DNA from: Dinochytrium kinnereticum
Taxonomy: Eukaryota; Chytridiomycota; Chytridiomycetes; Chytridiales; Chytridiaceae
Length of the DNA stretch: 31,282 bases
NCBI GenBank assembly: GCA_027604005.1
Contig: JADGJT010000282.1
Location: 1 to 31,282 of the forward strand
Direction of reading: 5' to 3'
The translations under genes and the position numbers were made by a program. Within the stretch, counting starts at the first letter, position 1. Each line of letters starts with the position of its first letter. The notes beneath the pieces were generated by a model, which saw nothing but the letters and a program-made list of their open reading frames with translations, did not search any database and was not told the DNA's origin. This document shows, one piece after another, positions 11,586 to 22,021 of this stretch.

Positions 11586-14571
11586 TTATTTCTTCAAATT
11601 TGATTCGGCCATAGATAGGATCAGAATGAAAGCTTCCCGAACCCTTTCCTGGAGAGGCTTGATAGGCTCGGATTTTAGAGATTCTTGAAAACATTACTTA
11701 TGAATGCAATGAAGCTATTTTAAAACTTACCCGTTGTGGATGCATCAATCTCGCTGGAAACCATTTCTGGGTTTGATGAGTCGGCCGACAGTTCATCTTT
11801 GCGCTCATGATCAATCAGGACCTCGTCCTTGCTGTCCCTATCTCTACTTTCCTTCTCCTTCGCCTCATTTAACTCTTTCTCCTTTGCCTCTTTTAATTCC
11901 TTTGTCTCTTTGAGATCTCGATCCCTGTCCTTTAACTTATTGTCAGCCGTATCCTTTGTCTCTCGATCCTTTGATTGATCCTTCGAATCGCGAGATTGCT
12001 GCTTTGATTTCGACTATTTAAATGATCAGCTATCCGATAATAAATTAAACCAAACATGTTGACTAGATTCGCTTGCGTGATTGTTGTGTCGCGGGCCTTG
12101 CAAATGTGAGGTATCCCTGTCCTTTTCCTTCTCTCCTTTATCCTTTTCCCTTTCCTTCTCCTTAAGTTTTTCCTGGGTCTCCTTCAATTCTTTATCTTTA
12201 ACCTCCTTTAAATCCTTCTCTTTCTCCTTCTCTTTTTCTAACTTCTCCGGGACCACTAAAGATTCTTTTGGGCTTGCTTCCACTATTTCTAACCTTGGCA
12301 ATGATAAATCATCACTTGTCGCTTCTTTGGTAATCGAAATTTCCGGAGTTAATGCCGCTTTAATGTCATTATTCATCCTATGTCTTTCCTTCACCTCGAT
12401 GCAACGAAAGAGACCAACAAAAAGTTCATAGGGTACAAGCTAGTATATGATAGTTTTAGAATACCAGATTGATGGAATCGCACCTCAAACTCCAGATTTA
12501 TGGCATCGGCTTCCGAGACAGGAGGTAACATATCTGCAAAGATTCCGATAAATTTCGATACTGTCAGTGATTCGGCATTTGTATCAATATATTTAATATC
12601 CTAAACCAGGATCAATAGGTAAGAAAATGTTTCAGAAGTACTGGCTTACGTTGAGGAGGTGAAGGAGGTTTCTTATAGTTGTTGTTTTGTCACCATTAGA
12701 TTTCGATAACGATTGTCTCTGGAAGTTGGCCATTTTAGAGTAAAGCTTCTCTATTTCAGGCCGAAATTCAGCCTCCATAAGTTGCTACCAACCCGTAAGC
12801 AGAAGACATGGTCATTTTCAGTCAGTGCAAGAAAAGAATGAAGCAGTTGATCTGCGCACCTCAAGGCTCTCTAGAGAAGTTTCTAAATTTTCCGTTTCTG
12901 ATGTTTCTATTTCCACTAATACTGCCTCTTCAGGAGGCTTAAGTCCTCGTGCATTAGGGAGTACGTCCGTTGTCAACGTGTAAGAGAATTCCACATGAAT
13001 GCCGCTCCCATGAATTGATAAATCCTTCCTTCCGCCGTAGATCAAATGTGAGATTCTGATGATTGCTTCAACAAAGTCACGGAAAATAAATATCTCATGA
13101 GGGTTATGAGGATCCTGCAGACGAATCAATCACTTGGATCGTCGAAAGGGGCTCTTACATGAAACCGTTGGCTTCTGATTTCGTCATGTTGGAACACTTT
13201 AGCGTAAGCTCTGTCCATCTCAACTTAAAACTGTTAGATATTTCAATAATTACCCTCTCTTACCCAAAGGAATTCCCTTTTTTCGGAACCCGCAGTCTAT
13301 CAGAAACTTCCAAAACTGAACTCGACATAGAGCATTTCCGTATTCGTTTGATTGTGCGCACAAGAGCCCGTAGTAGGTATACATCTTTCTTAGGCTCCCA
13401 ATGTGCCGCAGAATAATATTATTGATTGATTTTAGAACATCTTCCGGGCTTTCTTGACTGGGAATGCTAAAACCTTCGAGGCTGAATGTATACGGGCAAT
13501 CTAGCTCAATTACAATGTGCTTCTTTCTGGGTAGCCCACCATTGGAAAACTTTTGAACGTCATTGACTATTCGATCTGCTTTAAACTCTCCCACATATTT
13601 GCGACCATTCTCAGATATATGGCATCCTAACCCGTGCTATTATAATTAGGACGACAAATCTTGTATTGAAAACCTTTTGATTGTCCTTCCACTGACCCTG
13701 ATACATGGCCCCGCTAGCATACTGAAAAACTCCAAAGCCACATCGTTTCCCTGCTACCCATTCCCCTTCATAGCGATTAAACATTGGGAGATGATGGCTA
13801 TTGGCCGACGCAACATTCCATACATAGACGCCATGTCCATGAGGTAGATTATTCTGTATGCGCAATTAGACGGCTTTAATTGTATTTTTTTAACCCTACC
13901 TCCCAGAGACCAACGTACTTCTCCCCCCTATTTTTCCACAACATATACCCTGGCCCATGTTTGATGTTATTTGCCCACTCCCCTTCATAAACGTTTCCAG
14001 AAGCATACTGCATTACTCCTTTTCCATGTTTCATCCCATTAAGCCATTCTCCTTTGTAGAAACAGGTCCTAGCGTCGTTGTAAAACAAAGTTCCCTGATG
14101 GATGGAAAGCTATTAGCTTGAATTATTCAAGTTTTCCATACAGATCCATTTTGCTTTCCATCTTTCCATTCACCTTCGTATCTAGATTTAAGGTCTGGGC
14201 AAGTGAACTCTCCTTGTCCATTTCGAAACCCATCTTCAATTTGTCCTTCAAAGCTACACCCATTCTTCCTAAAAAAATACTGTGAGCTGAAGTCATATTT
14301 AATTCTATAAAAAATACCATTTGTATGCTCCTTGTCCACTCATTTTGTTCATCTTAAATTCCCCAGCATAGGTGACAGAGTCCTTCCAGGTGTATACACC
14401 ATTGCCATCCATGAAGCCGTCTTTGAAGTTTCCAACGTACTTATGGCCCGATTTAAATGCAATGGTGCCTTCTCCTCCAAATTTCCCATCCACTAGAGGT
14501 CCATCATGCTGCTGGACAACGATTGCCGCCAGAGGCGATGCGTCCAGCTTTGTTGACTCGGTCGTTCTCAT
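11586..14571 (-). CDS. RSPH10B: Radial spoke head 10 homolog B (MORN repeat protein)
   Basis: Component of the axonemal radial spoke head in motile flagella. Exons on the minus strand: 14571-14318, 14268-14142, 14094-13900, 13853-13674, 13636-13264, 13223-13159, 13114-12860, 12784-12650, 12600-12484, 12439-12056, 12013-11731, 11683-11586 (2,466 nt, 821 aa). About ten MORN repeats fill residues 20-270, for example YVGNFKDGFMDGNGVYTW and YEGEWANNIKHGPGYMLW. A conserved helical region follows, with LRKMYTYYGLL, VQFWKFLIDCGF and IFIFRDFVEAIIRI, as in animal RSPH10B. From about residue 583 the protein is dominated by Lys, Glu and Asp and is probably a long charged helix. It ends MAESNLKK. Twelve exons joining without a frame break support the model. 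It lies 148 bp downstream of the helicase, same strand. Confidence 0.92.
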
Positions 14572-14719
14572 CCTCAGCCTTGTCAGATTGTTATGTCACA
14601 CACATATGTCTTACTATTGAGTTGCAAATCCAACCCAGGATAAGTGTTTATTATTACTTGAACTGGAAGAAAAAAGAACATCAGACGCAAAAATTCAATA
14701 GGCACATACGCCAAGATAA

Positions 14720-17700
14720 TCAATAATCTTTTGTTTCGGACCCCAACATTGTCCCAACAACCTTGATGAGCCGACGGCCCAGCTCGTCATCATTCGCGCC
14801 CATGGCGGTAGCACTGCCGCCTTTTTCCTTCCTCAAAGCCCTGTTCCAAACAATCCAGTCAAGGTACTTAGCAAGCCACGCCCGAATATCCTCAATGATA
14901 CGTGCTCTTTGCTCATCCTGTACTTGAATTCTCAGCCACCCGCCTAGAATCGCCGCTGGGCGCCCTTCCACTCTCGTCCAATTTAAAGATGCCGCACCGT
15001 TCCTAGCCATCTGACCTGGAGACAACAAAAGCAGAGCAAGCGGATCTGCTCGAGTTGTAGAGCGCAAATATACTCCCCCATCAACTCTCTGCTTGTCCTG
15101 GAAAGATAAAAGCCTAGTCGGAAGCGGGGCCCCCATAAACTCTGTGGCCTGTATTGATTCTTTGTCGTCTTCGTCGTCAGAAACTGAGTCCAAAACATCG
15201 GATGTATCAACCGGAGTTTGGCGGCCCCGAGCAAGTACAGGCTTGCCAGTAACAGCTGGGTGCTCTGGAGGCGGGGGACCATCAGCGCCAGAACTTATTA
15301 CTAGACCACGCCATGAGTTCACGCTCCCTCCCGTCAGTCTTAACTTCGCGTCATTAAGAGACCTGTATTCGTCCTTTCCGTAAACCTCTGCCACGTTGGG
15401 GAACAGCGATCCACACAGAATAGCTCTCACCATCCCCATATCATGACCGTAGATATTGGCTTCGGGCCCACCCATCAAGTCGTCCTCGCCCGACCAGTCT
15501 GGCTTAGAAGAGAAGGAGGCAGCAACACGACGTCTTTGAAGGAATCCCCCGTCCTCGAGAACACGAAGAAGCTGATTCTTTGCTCTATCGATGTTAAGTA
15601 AAGAAGTTCCGTGCAAGAAGTTGTTCATTGCAAATGATCTCGAGCTCCCGGATGCTTTCCATTGCCTGTAAGCAACCAGCATCGTCAGTTGGTCACTCTC
15701 AGTGTTCTTAGCAAAGTTCATAAGGATATGCCTTCTCGCTCTCTGCTTGTCATCGGGATGAATCGAATAGATACCACGTCCTATTTCCATAGCTCCCGCA
15801 ACTGTCAGGATAGGATCCAGGCAACCGTACACAGCACCTTGCAACACCATCTTCCCAATCCACGGATCCACTGGCATGTCAGACAAAACATTCCCAAGTG
15901 GAGTCAAGGATTCATATTCGTCCAAAGCACCTAATGCTCTCAATTCGTCCAGGGCTCTATCTACATTAAACCGTGAAGGCGGCTGTGGTGCTTGGCTCAG
16001 TACAGCGCCAACTGAACTGCCAATATTTAGAGCTTTGATTTTAAGAGCAGTTGATTGAAGATCTACTCTTAGCAATTCTGGAGGCATCGCGTAGGGCAAG
16101 GATTGCAATCTTCTTCGGGATAGCAATGTGTAGTACTGCCCAGGTTGGCACCGACCGGCACGACCACTCCTCTTTGATTCACGTTAGACCAGGAAACGCA
16201 AGTCCTTAGAGGCATACCTGTCTGATATTGGATTGAGATCCCCAAACCGAGCTTAACGAAGATATTCTTGAATCAGAATCATACGAATTTATTCTGATTT
16301 TTCCGGAATCCAAAACATACACGATATCATTAATCTAAAAATCACACAGTCAGCCGACGTGAGCAAAGACGGTTGATAACTTACCGTGACGGATGTTTCG
16401 GCAATATTCGTTGATAGAATAATCTTTCTAATCCCGGCAGGGGGCTTATCGAAAACTTCCTGCTGACCGGCTGTGGGGACGGACGAGTGCAGAGGGTAAA
16501 TCTTACACGTATTTGGGTTCCCAAACCCCACCCTAAAGTTGTCCTCATCCTTCAGCCTGCTCATCAACGAGTTAATTTCTAGCCACCCAGGAAGGAAAAC
16601 TAAAATAGCTCCAGGTGGCATGGAAGTCGTAATGTAAGCAATAATGGCCTCAAATAGGTCAAAGGGAAGGTCGTCTGATCGGGAAGGCATAGAGGGGCTT
16701 GGACCGCCGAGTTCATTCCGGAGAAACTTTTGCGTATCGGGCGAAAGCCGTGCCCTCATCTTTCTTTCCGCAATATCCACAAGATCTTCTAGACAGAATT
16801 CTTCGACAGGGAAAAGGCGACCCGGCACATTCACAATGGGAGGCAAAAAGTTGGTTGTCCTATCGCCACCAAAGCCCTTAAAGTACTCCGCAAATAATCC
16901 AGTTTCAGCTGTAGCGGACATCAGAATGAGCTTAAGATCCGGCCGATGCCGAAGAAGCTGTCGTGTTATGACTAAGAGAAGATCGGTGTTCTAAATATTA
17001 TTAGTGAACAGCTGATAACCAGTATAACTTACCAAATCCCTTTCGTGCACTTCGTCAAGGATAACATGAGTAACGCCTGATAAGGTCGGGTCGTCTTGCA
17101 TCCTCCGCAACAAGATTCCTGAAGTGCAGAACACTTATGTAATAGTAAGACACACCGGAATGAGAGATAAAGATATCTTACCGACATGTCCTTTCTGGGG
17201 ATCTGACTTCGGTCGCATATCATCATATCTCACTTGATAACCAATAGCAGAATCCTTCCCAAGCGTTTCACCCCGCTCAGATGCTACCCTTTGGGCCACG
17301 GATATAGCAGCAATTCTACGAGGCTGAGTAACAATAACCTTTATCGGGGGTCGTCGAGGATCTTGTTGGCGCATTGCAGCACTATGTGCAAGAATGAACT
17401 GCGGCAGCTGTGTGGTCTTTCCAGCACCCGTTTCAGCACTTAAAATCGTTACTGAATTGTTCTCAATAGCCGCCATCACGCTGGAGTAGTAAGCGTACAT
17501 CGGAAGGTCGCGACTGCGATGTAGCTCAGCTGGTACGGGAAGATCACGAGGGTGCAAACGGCCACCGCCGAAACTATTTTGGCCATCATAGCTTGACGGG
17601 GCACCTAAAAGCAAAGGAGGTTTTTGCTGCGGAGCCAAGTCTTCGGGAATATGAAAAGCGTTCTTGTCCTTCATCTCCATCAAGATGGTTTCAAGTTTAT

Positions 17701-20477
17701 CAACGGCAGAGTCTGAGATTTCAACACGAATCGGCGCCATTAGCATCTCTGCAAGCCTCTTTTTAAAGGGTGTGGCGAAGGAAATGAACTGGTCCACTAG
17801 ACTCTGAGGTGAGAGAACAAGTAAACGTGAGCAAAGATCCTCCCAAGCGTAAGGAGCCGAATCTTTCTTGCTCTTAGCAACACCAATGCCTTCAATGGCC
17901 TCAGTTTGATTCCCCTCCACCGTCGTATGTGCAGCAACCACAAGGCGGGTGTGCCAATCGCCTTGCACCATCTTAGGCCGGCGAGAATACCCTCCATGAC
18001 CTCGTGTGCTATGCTGAAACTGATTTTGTTGTGTGGTGTGGGGAGTCGGAATCTCAAGCTGGAACTTGTTGCAATAAAATTNNNNNNNNNNCGGGCACAT
18101 TCACAATGGGAGGCAAAAAGTTGGTTGTCCTATCGCCACCAAAGCCCTTAAAGTACTCCGCAAATAATCCAGTTTCAGCTGTAGCGGACATCAGAATGAG
18201 CTTAAGATCCGGCCGATGCCGAAGAAGCTGTCGTGTTATGACTAAGAGAAGATCGGTGTTCTAAATATTATTAGTGAACAGCTGATAACCAGTATAACTT
18301 ACCAAATCCCTTTCGTGCACTTCGTCAAGGATAACATGAGTAACGCCTGATAAGGTCGGGTCGTCTTGCATCCTCCGCAACAAGATTCCTGAAGTGCAGA
18401 ACACTTATGTAATAGTAAGACACACCGGAATGAGAGATAAAGATATCTTACCGACATGTCCTTTCTGGGGATCTGACTTCGGTCGCATATCATCATATCT
18501 CACTTGATAACCAATAGCAGAATCCTTCCCAAGCGTTTCACCCCGCTCAGATGCTACCCTTTGGGCCACGGATATAGCAGCAATTCTACGAGGCTGAGTA
18601 ACAATAACCTTTATCGGGGGTCGTCGAGGATCTTGTTGGCGCATTGCAGCACTATGTGCAAGAATGAACTGCGGCAGCTGTGTGGTCTTTCCAGCACCCG
18701 TTTCAGCACTTAAAATCGTTACTGAATTGTTCTCAATAGCCGCCATCACGCTGGAGTAGTAAGCGTACATCGGAAGGTCGCGACTGCGATGTAGCTCAGC
18801 TGGTACGGGAAGATCACGAGGGTGCAAACGGCCACCGCCGAAACTATTTTGGCCATCATAGCTTGACGGGGCACCTAAAAGCAAAGGAGGTTTTTGCTGC
18901 GGAGCCAAGTCTTCGGGAATATGAAAAGCGTTCTTGTCCTTCATCTCCATCAAGATGGTTTCAAGTTTATCAACGGCAGAGTCTGAGATTTCAACACGAA
19001 TCGGCGCCATTAGCATCTCTGCAAGCCTCTTTTTAAAGGGTGTGGCGAAGGAAATGAACTGGTCCACTAGACTCTGAGGTGAGAGAACAAGTAAACGTGA
19101 GCAAAGATCCTCCCAAGCGTAAGGAGCCGAATCTTTCTTGCTCTTAGCAACACCAATGCCTTCAATGGCCTCAGTTTGATTCCCCTCCACCGTCGTATGT
19201 GCAGCAACCACAAGGCGGGTGTGCCAATCGCCTTGCACCATCTTAGGCCGGCGAGAATACCCTCCATGACCTCGTGTGCTATGCTGAAACTGATTTTGTT
19301 GTGTGGTGTGGGGAGTCGGAATCTCAAGCTGGAACTTGTTGCAATAAAATTGGACATACTTTCGAACAGCGTCGTCAATGGTTCCCGGTAGTCTTGTAGA
19401 TGAATGCGGTGCAGACGGACGAAGTTTAACGTCTCTCCTATGATCGTGAAACCCGCCATGATGTGGGGGTCTGTAATGCCTATTATCTCCTCCAAAGCTT
19501 CGGTAAAGATCGGAGCTAGGGTAGTTCGGTCTTGAAAACTGATTACTACTTGGTGTAGGCTCCGGAGGGGCTGGAGGTCTTTCATCCCACCAATCAATAT
19601 CGTTATTCGCGGATTGACTTGCTTGCTCATTTTCCCACGAAGAAAGCGGTTGACTATAGCGAGGTTTCGCGGAAGATCTTTGACGAGATCTGGGGTCTCG
19701 CGATGGAGGACCGCTGGGAACGCTATCCCAGCTGTCAGGAACGAAGTCTGGCGGCATGTTATCGATCGACATTTGAGAGCCTCCCTGTATCTGATTCCTT
19801 AAGCTGGAGTTGGATGACTTTGTATTTAACTTTTTCGTGTCGACACCTTCGAGATTCATGCTGTCGGGCCCAAACCGCTTTCCCTTTCTCGCAGAGACAA
19901 ATCTCGTAGCTCCGTCCATCAATCCTTCGGTTTCGATTTTTGAAAGCATCTTACGTATCAGAGCAGCCCTAGCTTCCTTCTTATTCTTTCCCATGGCTTC
20001 AACTTTCACGCTAGACACGGGCTGGCTGGGCGTTTGTGGTGGCAAGGGTAATTCCAAGAAGGCAGCAAAACTCTGACGGCCACGGTCTGCATACTCATAC
20101 GACGGGCTTTTTTTAAATAGAGAAAAGTACTTCTGAATGCGCTTATTGTCCTCCGAAATCTGGTCCCCAGGTGCCATCCCAGTTGCCTCCTGATAGTCCG
20201 GTCTTTTCGGTGCTGCGGGATAATCGTACATCTCTGTAGCGCTTTGAGGTCGAGGATAGCTGCCGTAGGAATTTTGTGGTTGCATGGCGGGGCCCCCGTA
20301 ATAGCCCATGTCTCCGTCCTGGAACTGCGGTCTCCCATCGTTCCTCCAAGAATCACTGCCCCTCCCGTCTCCATTGAATCGCCCATAGGCTTGTGATGAG
20401 TAGTTATTCCCGCCTGGAGGAAAAGGAGGATTGGATGGATTGAAAGGGTGATGGTAATGAGGGTTGTAATAGCTCAT
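14720..20477 (-). CDS. dsRNA-binding DEVH-box RNA helicase (DHX9/DHX30/DHX36 group), split by an assembly gap
   Basis: Superfamily 2 ATP-dependent RNA helicase. As assembled, the gene is interrupted at 18082-18091 by Ns, with part of it present twice. Collapsing the duplicate gives five exons: 20477-18452; 18388-18303; a third starting at 18260 (identical to 16990) and ending at 16385; 16334-16218; 16171-14720. That is 4,287 nt, 1,428 aa. The N-terminus is Gly/Pro/Tyr-rich. Two dsRBD-like segments lie at about 110-185 ([16 protein letters not shown]) and 373-465. Motif I is GAGKTT (594), motif II DEVH (697-700), motif III SAT (729-731) and motif VI QRSGRAGR (945-952). HA2/ratchet and OB-fold regions follow ([32 protein letters not shown]). 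Two dsRBDs suggest DHX9 or DHX30 rather than DHX36; I cannot decide. Confidence 0.88.
16822..18081. repeat. Left copy of a 1,260-bp duplication flanking the gap
   Basis: This segment is repeated at 18092-19351 with a constant offset of 1,270 bp. By eye the only difference is at the extreme edge (16823 C against 18093 G). It carries the 3' part of helicase exon 1, intron 1, exon 2, intron 2 and the start of exon 3. It ends exactly at the Ns. Confidence 0.95.
18082..18091. other. Assembly gap of 10 N
   Basis: Ten unresolved bases join two contigs. The contig ends on either side overlap by 1,260 bp instead of flanking missing sequence, so the real gap size is probably negative and no sequence is missing. 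Reading straight through the gap produces a false helicase fragment with X residues. Confidence 0.97.
18092..19351. repeat. Right copy of a 1,260-bp duplication flanking the gap
   Basis: Same sequence as 16822-18081, introns included. It begins directly after the Ns. The duplicated match ends at 19351, after which unique helicase N-terminal coding sequence continues. This is the overlap expected of two contigs that were scaffolded but not merged. Confidence 0.95.
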
Positions 20478-20878
20478 TATGTGGATTCGATGACGATTTA
20501 ATGAGAGATCTATGCCAAAGCGTTAGCCCGACTCCCCAACATGATACTATTTTTTTTATTTTTACCGTGTGCTTTGCTTTCCAATACTTTCAAAGCTCCC
20601 GAATACTGCCGATGAAAAAAACTCTTAATGGATGTTGCCGGCCCACGGCCGCTGGATTTAGTCAGGTACAGCCCAATGATGGTGGATGGATCTGTTAAAG
20701 GCTTCACGGCAATGTTGTGTGACGATAGCCAGCTACAAAAAAAAAAAAAAAAAAAGAAGGAAGGGAAAGGTAGTTTGGCACCGAGCCAACATTTTATAAT
20801 TATGTGTAGGTATAAGATACTGAGCGCAACAACACGTGTAAACATTGTGGAATGCGAACCAGTCGGCTCTTTCTCTCG
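20478..20878. other. Intergenic region with a 19-bp A run
   Basis: Lies between the start codon of the helicase and the stop of the p24 gene, both on the minus strand. It should contain the helicase promoter and the p24 3' untranslated region. A run of 19 A (plus strand) at 20737-20755 is the only striking element. No further gene is supported. Confidence 0.6.
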
Positions 20879-21826
20879 CTATATGAGTTTCTAGTGAAGG
20901 TGTTAAGGCAGGAAAAAGTCATGATTAAATGAACCTTGCTTTGGAAGAACTTTCTCATGTACCTAAAAAGAGAAAAATATGAGAAATGCGAGGGAATGAA
21001 TGATTAAAACAGTTCAAGAGTGATGAATCAGTGCTTACCAGACTTGCCATCCTCCTAGGCTGATAAGGACAATAATAGATATAGTGCTAAACCAAGCCAC
21101 GCGCTCATTCGTAGATTCTAACGAAGTTTAGAAACGCTCTCTTCGGAGCAAAAAAAACACCGTTGATGTTTCGCATTTCCTCCTCCCGAACTTTTAAGTC
21201 CTCCATGTCCCGAATGACCTGCTCGGCAAGACGCTCCAAGCGAAACAGTTCCATCTCCATAGGTTTTAACTTCTTCTCCTTAAACAAATCTGTTGCCTCC
21301 TGGGCATCTGCACCGGTATCCACATGAAGCGCAATGGTTTTGGTGAAAGCAGGCCCTGGAACATTACCTATGGAAGCAATCCAGGTAAATAAAGGAAAGC
21401 TAATAGCAAGAAATATAACAATGAACCAGCTCCAGAAAAAAACAAACCCTCAGCCAAAATGTTCGAGAAGCAGAAGTGCACGTTTCCCGCGATATGAGTT
21501 GTAAACGAGAACTTTTGAGATCCTGGAGTCACATTCGGCTTTACCCAATATCTATTGGGAGTAGCCGAGTCATCAAAGATCTAGCCTCAGTCTTAGTTAC
21601 CAATTCAAGAGCCAATACTGTCAGAGAAAGCTACCTCGACGTCAATTCGCTGGGCGTGTCCATCCCCAACCTCGAAGTGCCCTACAGCGAGAAGATCCTT
21701 GTTCATGTACTGCAGGATGCATCTTCTAAATCCAGGCCCAAGCGCAGCAGGGATCTCAAACTTCACAGCGGTAGCTCCCCCGAGCAAGACGTAGAGCAAT
21801 AATGCTTGCAAGAACCAGTTGATCAT
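20879..21826 (-). CDS. TMED10: p24 family cargo receptor (TMED10/p24-delta type)
   Basis: Type I membrane protein that cycles between ER and Golgi in COPI and COPII vesicles. Exons on the minus strand: 21826-21635, 21580-21448, 21367-21161, 21117-21039, 20962-20935, 20890-20879 (651 nt, 216 aa). The N-terminus is a signal peptide (MINWFLQALLLYVLLGGATA). The GOLD domain carries the two expected cysteines (RRCILQYMNKD and HVHFCFSNI-like). A coiled coil follows (ELFRLERLAEQVIRDMEDLK), then RNINESTNERVAWFS, one transmembrane helix and the tail YMRKFFQSKKLI. The dilysine KKLI is created only by splicing to a 12-nt last exon that supplies KLI and the stop. The start at 21826 is preferred over 21868 because it places the signal peptide at the N-terminus. 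Confidence 0.92.
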
Positions 21827-22021
21827 TCCCTCCAGACCTTTTGCTTTCCAAAAGTAACTGTTGCACACAGTATTTCATATATCACAAGAAAATCGTATGT
21901 GTTTAGGACAGTTAGGTATTGGTGGGGTCTACGCAAACCTCATTGACTCAATAAATTGATGCGCTTCTTGAAGAACTATCTCCAATACACAATCTTGGAA
22001 TATTTATTGCTTTGAATGCTT

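Noticed and set aside
12081..12431. Plus-strand ORF rich in Ser, Phe and Leu
   Set aside because: It is the antisense of the Lys/Glu-rich exon of RSPH10B, where GAA/AAG codons read backwards as TTC/CTT.
16822..19351. True tandem segmental duplication in the helicase gene
   Set aside because: Near-perfect identity including introns, with both copies ending at the N gap, is better explained by overlapping contig ends.
21476..21802. 108-codon plus-strand ORF
   Set aside because: Antisense of p24 exons 1 and 2 and the intron between them; the minus strand has the family motifs.
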